Assembly: GCA_014055465.1 (NCBI GenBank)
Contig: WIAF01000005.1
Span: 212,907-276,906 of the forward strand
DNA: 64,000 bases
Source: Nitrospira sp. CR1.1
Lineage (GTDB): Bacteria; Nitrospirota; Nitrospiria; Nitrospirales; Nitrospiraceae
Direction: 5' to 3'
A model generated the notes under the pieces. The model saw nothing but the letters and a program-made list of their open reading frames with translations. It ran no database searches and had not been told where the DNA came from. The position numbers were made by a program, and so were the translations under genes. Of this stretch, positions 7,933 to 16,075 are shown piece after piece (position 1 is the stretch's first letter; every line of letters starts with the position of its first letter).

Positions 7933-9982
7933 TCGACGCCGGCTCGCCATCATCGATCCGCAGTGCGCATTACGCCGGCGGCTCCCGCTCTTCGTCATCC
8001 TCAGCCTCTGGACCTTCCTTGGCGGCTGCGCACCGCTGTCCAAACTGTTCGCGGTCACCCCGTCACCGGACCAGCAGGTGGACCGTCAACAGCAGGCGAT
8101 GGTGGCCCGGCTCGCTCCGCTCATCGAGGCTGAACTGCACGACAATCTCAACGCGATGCTCCCGGCGGTGCGCAAGAATCTAGCCGACCAGACGAACAAG
8201 GCGGCAAAGTTCAAGCGCGATCTGGTGATACGCACGCTGGCTGATCCCTGGACAGGCCTCAGCACGATTGAACAGACCAGCCTGTTGGCGGCGACCGCTG
8301 CCGAATCGGGAATTGAGGAACTGCCGGCCATCATCGAAATCCTCGAAGAAGGGATGGATCGAACCGGCGCCCCTTTTGCGCCGCTCACCTTCCCGGTGAC
8401 GTTGGCCCCGGAGGATCTTCTGACCTTTCTGACCGACGTCCTCGAACATGCCTATCAAGACCGGGAACATGCCCTTCGGCACCTGTCTCCTCAGGATCGG
8501 GACTTTCTCTTCACCCAGGCCCGTCCGCTGGCCGAACAATTCATCCCGCAAATTACCCCGCCGGCCAGGCTTGCGGAAGCCGACTCCGCCGCCCGCTACG
8601 CCACGTTACTCATGCAGCAGGTGGATTATGCGTCGCTCATTGCCGCTGCGCAGCGTTTGACTCGGCTCGGCAACCGAAAATTTTTGCAACAATTGGACAT
8701 CGCGCTCCACCACCGGAAACCTGTCACCCAGGCGATTCCCGGCATTACCGGTGATCTGCTCCTGGTTCAGCAGACCTCCTACGGCTTGCTAGTCATAGGC
8801 GGTCATGGCCCGAATACGTATGACCTGGACAAGGGCGCCGCGCTCATCATCGACCTGGGGGGCAACGACACCTATCGCGGGCTCATCGGCGCGAGCCCGA
8901 ACAGCGACCTGGGCAACAGCGTGGTGATCGACCTCAGCGGCAACGATCTGTATCAGCCCGCGGCGCTCGGCCTGGCCACGGGGCGCGCCGGCATCGGGAT
9001 TGTCATCGACCTTAGCGGAGACGATACCTACCGGCTCGCGCCGGGGTCGGGAGGGGCCGGCTTCGCGGGGCTGGGGATCCTATATGATGGCGAAGGACAG
9101 GACGTGTATGAAGGAAGCCGGTTTACCCAAGGCGCGGCCTTCGGCGGATTCGGCCTCCTGGTGGATCGCGCCGGCAACGATCGTTATACGAGTTTCGGGT
9201 ATGCGCTGGGCTTCGGCGGACCGTTGGGCGTAGGCGCCCTCATCGATGTCTCCGGAAATGATTCCTACGAATGCGGTGGAAAATACCCGAGCGCCTACAA
9301 TGAAACGGACGCGCCGAATGCCAGCCCGCACGATCCCGGCTTTCAATACGATTGTTTCGGGCTCGGCGCCGGCGCGGGGCTGCGCATCTTCAGCAAGCAG
9401 CCGGCACAGCGCGCGCAGAGTCTCGCCGGGGGGTGGGGCTTGCTCATCGATCTGTCCGGGCGGGACCGCTATCGCAGCGCAAACTTTTCACAAGGTCACG
9501 GCTATTTTTTCGGCCTGGGCGTGAAGCTCGATGTTTCCGGCGACGATGAACATCAGGCGGCTCGCTACGGACTGGGGACCGCCGCCCATTTTGGCGTGGG
9601 CCTGAGCCTCGATTATCAGGGCAAGGACCGGTACGGTTCGAAAGGACCGTTCTATGCCGGCGGCACGGCCTGGGATGGCAGCGTCGCGCTGGCTGTAGAC
9701 GGCGGCCCGGAGAGTGATTTTTATGACCTGCCAACCTCGACCGGCTTAGGCATGGCCGATCTCGGCGGCTGGGGCCTCTTCATCGAAGAAGGCGGGGCTG
9801 ATCAGTATTTTGTCGGTCGCGGACTGGGACAGGGAGCCGACACGAGTATCGGCGCATTTTTTGACCTGGAAGGCAGGGACGACTATTCTTCCGTTCCGCT
9901 CCCTCACGGAGCAGCGCGACCGGAACGGCTGAATCGAAAAACGTATATCGAAAATGCGGGCAGCCTCTTCATCGACCGGTAA
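7925..9982 (+). CDS. Lipoprotein with twelve Gly/Asp-rich tandem repeats
   Basis: About 685 residues from a TTG start at 7925, chosen because it gives a lipoprotein signal (n-region RRRLAIIDPQ, hydrophobic stretch, lipobox FLGGC) and overlaps otsA by 8 nt; ATG 7874 is an alternative. After a helical domain of about 270 residues come twelve imperfect repeats of 25-30 residues with core hDhsGxDxY (for example VIDLSGNDLY, LVDRAGNDRY, FFDLEGRDDY). The rest of each unit is Gly-rich. This looks like a right-handed beta-solenoid with Asp ladders that could bind calcium, somewhat like RTX repeats but with a different spacing. It is probably anchored at the outer membrane. Function unknown; linkage to otsA hints at envelope or stress roles. 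Confidence 0.8.
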   Translation: MDNRRRLAIIDPQCALRRRLPLFVILSLWTFLGGCAPLSKLFAVTPSPDQQVDRQQQAMVARLAPLIEAELHDNLNAMLPAVRKNLADQTNKAAKFKRDLVIRTLADPWTGLSTIEQTSLLAATAAESGIEELPAIIEILEEGMDRTGAPFAPLTFPVTLAPEDLLTFLTDVLEHAYQDREHALRHLSPQDRDFLFTQARPLAEQFIPQITPPARLAEADSAARYATLLMQQVDYASLIAAAQRLTRLGNRKFLQQLDIALHHRKPVTQAIPGITGDLLLVQQTSYGLLVIGGHGPNTYDLDKGAALIIDLGGNDTYRGLIGASPNSDLGNSVVIDLSGNDLYQPAALGLATGRAGIGIVIDLSGDDTYRLAPGSGGAGFAGLGILYDGEGQDVYEGSRFTQGAAFGGFGLLVDRAGNDRYTSFGYALGFGGPLGVGALIDVSGNDSYECGGKYPSAYNETDAPNASPHDPGFQYDCFGLGAGAGLRIFSKQPAQRAQSLAGGWGLLIDLSGRDRYRSANFSQGHGYFFGLGVKLDVSGDDEHQAARYGLGTAAHFGVGLSLDYQGKDRYGSKGPFYAGGTAWDGSVALAVDGGPESDFYDLPTSTGLGMADLGGWGLFIEEGGADQYFVGRGLGQGADTSIGAFFDLEGRDDYSSVPLPHGAARPERLNRKTYIENAGSLFIDR

Positions 9983-10171
9983 CAGGGTGGTGAAAATTTC
10001 CGCCAGTTTTGTTCTCGCATCGTCAAGAGTCTCAACGTATTCTGAGGGTACGTCTCGCCTCAAGACACCGCCGGCTCACCAACTCGCCGGCGTCCACAAA
10101 CGTGGCGCTCAGTATTCATCGCGCCGTGGACCTCGCTGCGGCCTGCTGGACGGCCATTTTGACCATCCTGC
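9983..10171. repeat. MITE/REP-like palindromic element, copy 1 (interrupted)
   Basis: Terminal inverted repeats CAGGGTGGTGAAAAT (left) and ATTTTGACCATCCTGC (right) bound a GC-rich palindromic element that begins directly after the TAA of the lipoprotein gene. Internal blocks GTTCTCGC, CGTA..TCGCCTC and CTGCGGCC match the copy at 50882-51006. A 67-nt second repeat interrupts it. There is no coding capacity. Confidence 0.7.
10059..10125 (-). repeat. Nested 67-nt dispersed repeat, copy A
   Basis: The reverse complement reads GGCGCGAT...GCCGGCGAGTTGGTGAGCC...GGTGTCTTGAG and matches 40720-40786 at about three quarters of positions. It sits inside the palindromic element at 9983-10171, between blocks that are continuous in the uninterrupted copy at 50882. 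The remaining 10172-10386 upstream of lon shows no gene; TTGACT near 10189 may belong to a lon promoter. Confidence 0.65.
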
Positions 10172-10386
10172 AAGCCTACGCATCGTTGACTTGGACTCTT
10201 ACTTCTCGAATTAACCCCATCTCCGAACGCCATGGCGCTCAAGCATTCGAACTCCCGTCCCGACCGGCGCTTGACTCCCCCGCCCCCGTGGCTATCTCAA
10301 AGAACGGCGATCAACAGGAACGAACAACATTCCTCGTAGCCGATTCATCTTTCTTGTGAGGACACCTCAGAACCTGGAGGGACGAT

Positions 10387-12783
10387 ATGACCGATTCGAA
10401 CGGCCCCATACTCACCAACCTGCCGATACTCCCGTTGAAACGGACGGTGTTGTTCCCCGGCACGATGATGCCGTTGACGGTCGGCCGCGACCGTTCCATC
10501 GCCGCCGTCGAAGCCGCCCTCAAGACAGAAGAGAAGACCCTGCTTGTCGTGGCGCAACGGGATGCCCAGATCGATCAGCCAACGCTCGAAGACCTCTACA
10601 CCATCGGAACCAAAGCCGTCATCAAGCAGACGGCCCGATCCCCGGAAGGTCACTATAATATTTTGATCCAGGGATTGGAGCGGTTCGTGCTGTTGAAGCT
10701 CGACCAGGTTGATCCCTATCTACAGGCGCGGGTGAAGCAGTTGCCGGCACCGAGCGAACGGAGTACGGAGGTCGAAGCGCTGCATCGGGCGATCCTCGAC
10801 ATTATCACCGAGCTGCCGAAGCTGATCCAGACTCCGGGCGTGCATGAAGCCGTCACGGCGCTGGGAACTGAAGAAGACCCTGTTGTGCTGGCCTACCGCA
10901 TCGCCTCATTGTTGAACCTCACGCTGGACGGCGAACAACAGTTGCTGGAAACCTCCACCCGCGCGGATCTCTTGCGTGGACTCTACGCGGCGCTGTCGCG
11001 GGAGGTTCAGATTCTTCAATTGCGTGACAAGATCACCAGCGAAGCTAGGGAGAAGCTCGGCAAAACCCAGCGGGAATATCTCCTGCGCGAACAATTGAAG
11101 ACGATTCAGCAGGAGTTAGGCGAGACCAACGGCGAAGAAGACGAGGTGGCCGCACTGAGAAAGAAGGTGCAGGAGGCCGATCTTCCCGAGCCTGTGAGAA
11201 AAGAGACCGATCGAGAACTGACCAGGCTGGCGAAAACGCCCAGCGCCTCGCCGGAGCATCAAGTCATCCGCAGTTATCTGGAACTGGTGCTCGAATTGCC
11301 GTGGAACACATCTTCGGAAGAAGGCCTGGACCTCGCACAGGTGCGGAAGGTCTTGAACGAGGATCACTACGGCATCAAGGAAGTAAAAGAACGGATTGTG
11401 GAACACCTGGCCGTCTTGAAATTGAACCCTTCGGCCAAGGCGCCGATTCTCTGCCTCGTCGGCCCTCCCGGCGTGGGCAAAACCAGTTTGGGGCAATCCA
11501 TTGCCAAGTCCATGGGGCGGACCTTCGAGCGCTTCAGCCTCGGCGGGTTGCATGACGAAGGCGAACTGCGCGGCCACCGCCGGACCTATGTCGGCGCCCT
11601 GCCAGGACGCATTATCCAGGCGGTACGGCGGGCCGGAGTGAACAATCCCGTCATCATGCTGGACGAGGTCGATAAGCTGGGACGCGACTTCCGCGGGGAC
11701 CCGGCGGCGGCATTGCTGGAGATTCTGGATCCCGCGCAGAACCACACGTTCCGCGACCATTATCTCGATCTGCCGTTCGATCTGTCGAAGGTGTTTTTCA
11801 TCACGACGGCCAATACGCTGGAGACCCTTTCGCAGCCGTTGCTGGATCGCATGGAAATCATCCGGGTGAACGGGTATAGCGAGCGGGAGAAGCGGGAAAT
11901 CGCCCTGCGCTACCTCTGGCCGAGACGGCTGACGGAAGCCGGCCTGCGGGCTGAAGAGGTGAAGTTGCCCGATACCGTGCTCGACCATATTATCGGCCGG
12001 TACACCAGGGAATCCGGCGTGCGGCAATTGGAGCAGATGTTGGGCCGCATTACGCGAAAAGTGGCGGTGACCTTTGCCGATCGGCCTGCCGATTCTCCGG
12101 CCGCGCCGGTCGAGATCACACAACCGCTTCTGGACGAATGGCTCGGGCAGGAACGATTCCAGCCGGAAGAGGCGCGAAAGAATCTGCCGGCGGGTGTCGC
12201 CACAGGTATGGCCTGGACGCCGACGGGCGGTGACGTGCTCTATATCGAAACGACCCTGCTGCCCGGCAGTCACGAGTTGACGCTCACCGGGCAATTGGGA
12301 GACGTGATGCAGGAATCGGCTCGCGCGGCGCGCAGCTACCTGTGGTCGCACGCCGAAAGCATGGGGCTGGACATTTCGCGTTTTAAACGTAACGGCGTGC
12401 ATATTCATGTGCCTTCAGGCGCCATTCCCAAAGACGGCCCCTCGGCCGGTATTACGATGGCGACCGCGCTGGCCTCGGCCTATGTCGGCAAACCGGTGCG
12501 AAGCGACACGGCCATGACCGGCGAGATCAGCCTGACCGGTCTGGTGCTGCCGGTCGGCGGCATCAAGGAGAAGGTGCTGGCCGCCCATCGCGCCGGCATC
12601 AGGCGGATCATTCTGCCGAAGGCCAATGAAAAGGACCTAAAAGAAGTGCCGCAAGAAGTTCGCGATGAACTGACGGTCATTCCGGTCGAGCGCATCGAAG
12701 AGGTTCTGCCGGCGGCCTTCAATCAGGATGCGGCCTCGTCGGCGGAAAAACACGATCCCGTTGCGACGTCCACCGCATCGTAA
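10387..12783 (+). CDS. lon: ATP-dependent Lon protease
   Basis: This 798-residue LonA protease degrades damaged and regulatory proteins in the cytosol. It has the N-terminal LON substrate-binding domain (ILPLKRTVLFPGTMMPLTVG), coiled linker, AAA+ module with Walker A GPPGVGKT (359-366) and Walker B VIMLDEVDK. The C-terminal Ser-Lys protease domain has S686 in GPSAG and K729 in GGIKEK. Length is normal for LonA. The start has a good Shine-Dalgarno (CTGGAGGG). A strong hairpin follows the stop. The upstream 400 nt contain a nested repeat; no CIRCE element is seen. Confidence 0.97.
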   Translation: MTDSNGPILTNLPILPLKRTVLFPGTMMPLTVGRDRSIAAVEAALKTEEKTLLVVAQRDAQIDQPTLEDLYTIGTKAVIKQTARSPEGHYNILIQGLERFVLLKLDQVDPYLQARVKQLPAPSERSTEVEALHRAILDIITELPKLIQTPGVHEAVTALGTEEDPVVLAYRIASLLNLTLDGEQQLLETSTRADLLRGLYAALSREVQILQLRDKITSEAREKLGKTQREYLLREQLKTIQQELGETNGEEDEVAALRKKVQEADLPEPVRKETDRELTRLAKTPSASPEHQVIRSYLELVLELPWNTSSEEGLDLAQVRKVLNEDHYGIKEVKERIVEHLAVLKLNPSAKAPILCLVGPPGVGKTSLGQSIAKSMGRTFERFSLGGLHDEGELRGHRRTYVGALPGRIIQAVRRAGVNNPVIMLDEVDKLGRDFRGDPAAALLEILDPAQNHTFRDHYLDLPFDLSKVFFITTANTLETLSQPLLDRMEIIRVNGYSEREKREIALRYLWPRRLTEAGLRAEEVKLPDTVLDHIIGRYTRESGVRQLEQMLGRITRKVAVTFADRPADSPAAPVEITQPLLDEWLGQERFQPEEARKNLPAGVATGMAWTPTGGDVLYIETTLLPGSHELTLTGQLGDVMQESARAARSYLWSHAESMGLDISRFKRNGVHIHVPSGAIPKDGPSAGITMATALASAYVGKPVRSDTAMTGEISLTGLVLPVGGIKEKVLAAHRAGIRRIILPKANEKDLKEVPQEVRDELTVIPVERIEEVLPAAFNQDAASSAEKHDPVATSTAS

Positions 12784-12786
12784 TCT

Positions 12787-12816
12787 GCGGGCCCCGGCTG
12801 AAAAGCCGGGGCCCGC
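12787..12816 (+). terminator. Strong hairpin terminator after lon
   Basis: A perfect 13-bp GC-rich stem (12787-12799 with 12804-12816) closed by a GAAA tetraloop starts 3 nt after the lon stop codon. There is no long T-tract, but its position and stability suit a transcription terminator or 3'-end stabiliser. Confidence 0.75.
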
Positions 12817-12971
12817 TCACCAACCAGTCGCTCTCGCCCCACAGTTCCGCGCGGTTTCAAGGCCACGACTCACCCATCCAATCGCCTTGCCCTTCCGTAA
12901 AGACATATGTAAGGATGAAAAAGTCGTTTGTACGATGCGCGCCTCATACGAACCGGCAAAGGAGATGATCC

Positions 12972-13391
12972 ATGCCATCGAATAAAGACATCGGACCGAT
13001 CGTGAAGGTATCCAAGCCCGACGAGGAGTGGAAAAAGCTGCTGTCCTCCGCCGCGTATCGGGTGTTGCGGCACGAAGATACCGAACGGGCGTTTACCAGT
13101 CCGCTGCATGACAATCACCAGGCCGGCATCTATTATTGCGCCGGCTGTGACCTCCCGGCCTATGACTCGGAGCATAAGTTCGACAGCGGCACCGGCTGGC
13201 CCAGTTTCTGGCAGCCTATCGACGCAAAGGCCGTCGAGACGCGCACCGATACCAAATTTTTCATGACGCGGGTCGAAGTACACTGCGCTCGCTGCGGCGG
13301 CCATCAGGGACATATTTTTGAAGACGGCCCGAAACCGACGGGATTACGATACTGCATCAATGGCGTCTCATTGAAATTCATTCCTTCCTGA
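12972..13391 (+). CDS. msrB: Peptide-methionine (R)-S-oxide reductase
   Basis: This 139-residue enzyme reduces methionine-R-sulfoxide in oxidised proteins, using thioredoxin. Structural zinc is held by C56, C59, C105 and C108. The SGTGWPSFW block (72-80) and the catalytic Cys in RYCIN (C128) are intact. The family's usual C-terminal residues are present, so it should be active. Shine-Dalgarno AAAGGAGATGATCC precedes the ATG. No msrA lies beside it. It sits between lon and an envelope lipoprotein, and is cytosolic because no signal peptide is seen. Confidence 0.95.
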   Translation: MPSNKDIGPIVKVSKPDEEWKKLLSSAAYRVLRHEDTERAFTSPLHDNHQAGIYYCAGCDLPAYDSEHKFDSGTGWPSFWQPIDAKAVETRTDTKFFMTRVEVHCARCGGHQGHIFEDGPKPTGLRYCINGVSLKFIPS

Positions 13392-13478
13392 AGGGCACCG
13401 GTACGTCGGCGGGATACCGCGACGCCATCGCTGTTCCTCTGATGCTCGCACTTGTCCCACCGAGCGTCTAACGGCGCC

Positions 13479-13508
13479 TTGCAATTTGTCGCTCAACACT
13501 CCTAGACT
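13479..13508 (+). promoter_or_regulatory. Putative promoter with -10 close to the start codon
   Basis: TTGCAA, an 18-nt spacer and TAGACT; the ATG of the lipoprotein lies 10 nt downstream of the -10 box, leaving almost no leader. Confidence 0.45.
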
Positions 13509-13518
13509 GACATATTCC

Positions 13519-14685
13519 ATGGCTGCTCTCCCCTTACTACGCCCTGCGTTCGCCGCCCTCTTGATTGGGGGCACGTTGCTCGGCTGTTCCCAATCCAACG
13601 ACGTCATTTCGACCAATTTGAACGCCTGCCTCATCGTGACCGAAGCCGAGGTAGAATTCGCCATCGGTACGCCGGTCACCCCGGGTCTGCGCCAGAATGA
13701 CCGGCAATGTCTCTATCAGGCAAAACGCAATCCGCAAGAGACGGTCATGGTAGAACTCAATGCGGGACCGGAGGGGGACCAGAAGACAGTCTTTCAAGAT
13801 CAACGCTCAAAAGCCGGCCACCAGCCGGTCCCCGGCGTCGGGGATGGAGCCTTCACGATCCGTTCTCCCATCGGAGGTATCCAGCTGACATTTTTAAAGT
13901 CGGATGCGCTGGTGACGCTGTCACTCACATCGCCGAAACAAGCCAATCCACAGGCAGCGGTCACGAACCTGGCGAAGGTCGCTGCCACCAGACTCGGCGC
14001 GCCCATTCGTGCAACTCCCGCGACCGCGGCGGAACCTGGAATCACAGGAACACCTTCACTGTGGGCCGGCGAGTGGTACGGCTGTATGCCTGTCGGCATG
14101 ATGTACGGCAAGGGCCATCTCACACTGAACGAACGCGGCACGTGGACCATGACGACCGCCGTAGTGATGCCGGGCACGATCATCGCGGACCGGGGCCGTT
14201 GGGAAGCGGAATCCTACCAAGAGATTCTGCATGGCACCTATCAAGTCGCCGGCAGCGACCGGTTTTCCACCACCGGCATTTTAAGCGTAACCTGGGACAA
14301 GCTCGCGAAGAATCAAGGGCCAAGTAAATTCGATCCGCTCCTCTGGCAATCGTTCACCGCCATTCCACGGAAAGTGGCCGTCAAACGCCTTCCGGCGGTG
14401 GAGCCAACCCTGGTGGGCACATGGGAGGCTTCTTCCAAATTTGTTGATCGGGAGGAAGCATTTGTTTGGACGATTACCGCGGCCAACGTCTCCGAATTCT
14501 TTAAAGCGACGACGCAGACCGGCCGCATCGAGCAGGAACAGGACCGGTTTCGACTGGTGGTCCCGCAAAGCAAAACGCCGCCGCTCTCCATTCGGGTCTT
14601 ATCACGGGATACAATGGAACTTACGGATGCGAGCAGCACGGTGTCTCAATGGAACCGGAACGAGAAACTGCTGTCGCGCTGTTAG
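13519..14685 (+). CDS. Hypothetical lipoprotein, about 388 aa
   Basis: Starts at ATG 13519; a TTG 33 nt upstream would extend it but overlaps the -35/-10 promoter. The N-terminus is a lipoprotein signal with lipobox LLGC. Residues up to about 140 resemble small DUF3558-like periplasmic domains (CLIVTEAEVEFAIGTPV, ...VPGVGDGAF). The second half has two beta-rich segments of similar design, around LWAGEWYGCMPVGMMYGKGHLTL and LVGTWEASSKFVD, as seen in lipocalin-like or extracytoplasmic stress proteins. No function is assigned. It is monocistronic between two leaderless-type promoters. Confidence 0.8.
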   Translation: MAALPLLRPAFAALLIGGTLLGCSQSNDVISTNLNACLIVTEAEVEFAIGTPVTPGLRQNDRQCLYQAKRNPQETVMVELNAGPEGDQKTVFQDQRSKAGHQPVPGVGDGAFTIRSPIGGIQLTFLKSDALVTLSLTSPKQANPQAAVTNLAKVAATRLGAPIRATPATAAEPGITGTPSLWAGEWYGCMPVGMMYGKGHLTLNERGTWTMTTAVVMPGTIIADRGRWEAESYQEILHGTYQVAGSDRFSTTGILSVTWDKLAKNQGPSKFDPLLWQSFTAIPRKVAVKRLPAVEPTLVGTWEASSKFVDREEAFVWTITAANVSEFFKATTQTGRIEQEQDRFRLVVPQSKTPPLSIRVLSRDTMELTDASSTVSQWNRNEKLLSRC

Positions 14686-14731
14686 CCGAAACGGTCCGCT
14701 CATCTCATAGCGGACAGATCGTCTGCACAAC

Positions 14732-14761
14732 TTGACCTGCTTTTCCCGCCTCCGATAGACT
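14732..14761 (+). promoter_or_regulatory. Putative promoter with -10 close to the start codon
   Basis: TTGACC, an 18-nt spacer and TAGACT, 6 nt before the ATG at 14768. The same TAGACTGACA string occurs at the promoter of the preceding gene. Confidence 0.5.
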
Positions 14762-14767
14762 GACACC

Positions 14768-15175
14768 ATGCGGACATGGATCATCATCACGATCTTCTCG
14801 GCTCTACCGCTCCTGCTGACGACGGAGGTCCGGGTCGCAGCGGCCGCAGACCGCCCCGCCCCTGAAGCGAACGAGTTACTCGAACAGGTCGTCCCGAACG
14901 GCCTCTTTCGCGACCTCTATAACCAAGCCCTCTCCACGTTGCAGGAGTACGTCGAATTGGAGGGTCACCTGCCCGGCGAGGGTTCGTCACGGCAACAGGC
15001 TGGAGAATTTCGACTTAAGCTTTTTCCGCAGGGCAAATCCCGGTCACAAGAACACGTGAGCGCCGAGGGCTCGTATCGTCTTGCACCGGAGGACGGTCAA
15101 CGGGAGTTCACGCTACGATTCAAATCCTCCGGAAATTCCCGGCATCCCTCCCTCCCGAATGACGACGTGATCTGA
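14768..15175 (+). CDS. Hypothetical exported protein, 135 aa
   Basis: It has an N-terminal signal peptide (hydrophobic IIITIFSALPLLLTTEVRVAAAA, likely cleaved near residue 27) and a mature domain of about 108 residues with alternating charged residues. No recognised family. Codon use matches its neighbours and a consensus-like promoter sits just upstream, so it is probably a real gene. A periplasmic location is inferred. Confidence 0.7.
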   Translation: MRTWIIITIFSALPLLLTTEVRVAAAADRPAPEANELLEQVVPNGLFRDLYNQALSTLQEYVELEGHLPGEGSSRQQAGEFRLKLFPQGKSRSQEHVSAEGSYRLAPEDGQREFTLRFKSSGNSRHPSLPNDDVI

Positions 15176-15484
15176 AGCTCTCTCAGTCATCCGTTGATCT
15201 TTGTCGCTCTTGCCCTTGACCAGGTTTGCCGGGGGGCATAGAATATTTTTCTGGGCCACGATCCGCCTCAAGCTGGAGGTCGGAATCATGTTCTTCCTTC
15301 GGACACAGATCCAACGGGATGAACAGGTCGGGTGTGCCCCACTCCTCACACGAACCTCTCCTATCCAAACCGCCGAGTTGCAAGCATCCAATAATCGCAT
15401 CCTTGCGCGCGCGCTCACCCTCACCGGTACGGCGGCGCGTGAACAAAAGGACCCGTGCAGCACACAGGCGCGGGAGCGTGGCCT

Positions 15485-15664
15485 ATGTCAGGAGTCTATT
15501 GGGGAATCGTGACAGGACTCGTGGCGATGGTGGCGATCCTCTTCGTATGCATAGACATTCTGTACGGCGCACCAGAGGGATCGTCCAAGGCGCCAGCAGA
15601 CGGGATCGGTGAGTCGAGCCAGGCGGTCGGATCCGCCTCGACCGGCTCACGCCAGGCAGCGTAG
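15485..15664 (+). CDS. Small single-span membrane protein, 59 aa
   Basis: Starts MSGVYWGIVTG and has one transmembrane segment (about residues 4-25: GIVTGLVAMVAILFVCIDIL) followed by a small Ser/Gly/Ala-rich tail. The ATG follows a GGGAGCG ribosome site. Size and topology recall small accessory subunits of membrane complexes such as CcoQ-like proteins, but no family motif is visible. It lies 116 nt before another small membrane protein and the two may form a unit. The 300 nt upstream (15176-15484) hold no convincing gene. Confidence 0.5.
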   Translation: MSGVYWGIVTGLVAMVAILFVCIDILYGAPEGSSKAPADGIGESSQAVGSASTGSRQAA

Positions 15665-15780
15665 GACCGTTGTTGTCCGACAGCCTGACAGATGAGAGAG
15701 GCCAGGGAAGCCGCATCCAAGAGGCGGCTGGTATCGGCGTCCTGGCAAACAATCTGTTGCGCAATCAACGGAGGTGCAAC

Positions 15781-15951
15781 ATGGAGGTCGAGATCATCGG
15801 TGTCGGAACAATGATCGCGCTGGTCTGGCTGATTGCCTGGTCAATGGCAGGCGAGAGCGAGTCCGAGAGACGACGGATCGCCTCGTTGCCTGACAGCGGC
15901 CACTCCTTCGAAACCGCTTCCGGCGAAACACGGGTCAGGCACGCGGCCTGA
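15781..15951 (+). CDS. Small single-span membrane protein, 56 aa
   Basis: Begins MEVEIIGVGTMIALVWLIAW after a strong Shine-Dalgarno (CGGAGGTG, 5 nt spacing). One transmembrane helix (about residues 5-22) is followed by a charged cytosolic tail (ESESERRRIASL). No family is recognised. The ribosome site is what supports it as a gene. The stop is 124 nt before the convergent ClpX gene end. Confidence 0.55.
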   Translation: MEVEIIGVGTMIALVWLIAWSMAGESESERRRIASLPDSGHSFETASGETRVRHAA

Positions 15952-16075
15952 GGCTGAATCCGCTGGCCACAGGAGATGCTGGGCGCGCCTTTCCGATCGG
16001 CGAAACGGCACAGAGGAGAGGTTTGTCGTCGTCTGGAGGGACACTCAACACCCGATGATGTTCTTCGTGTGTCTG

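Noticed and set aside
10177..10386. Heat-shock CIRCE operator upstream of lon
   Set aside because: No TTAGCACTC-N9-GAGTGCTAA-like dyad was found.
11116..12408. Long minus-strand frame opposite lon (430 codons)
   Set aside because: It mirrors the lon coding sequence; its His/Arg/Gln-rich translation shows no family and lon is unmistakable.
15201..15512. Plus-strand frame of about 100 codons before the small membrane protein
   Set aside because: No ribosome site, irregular composition and overlap with the small membrane protein start.
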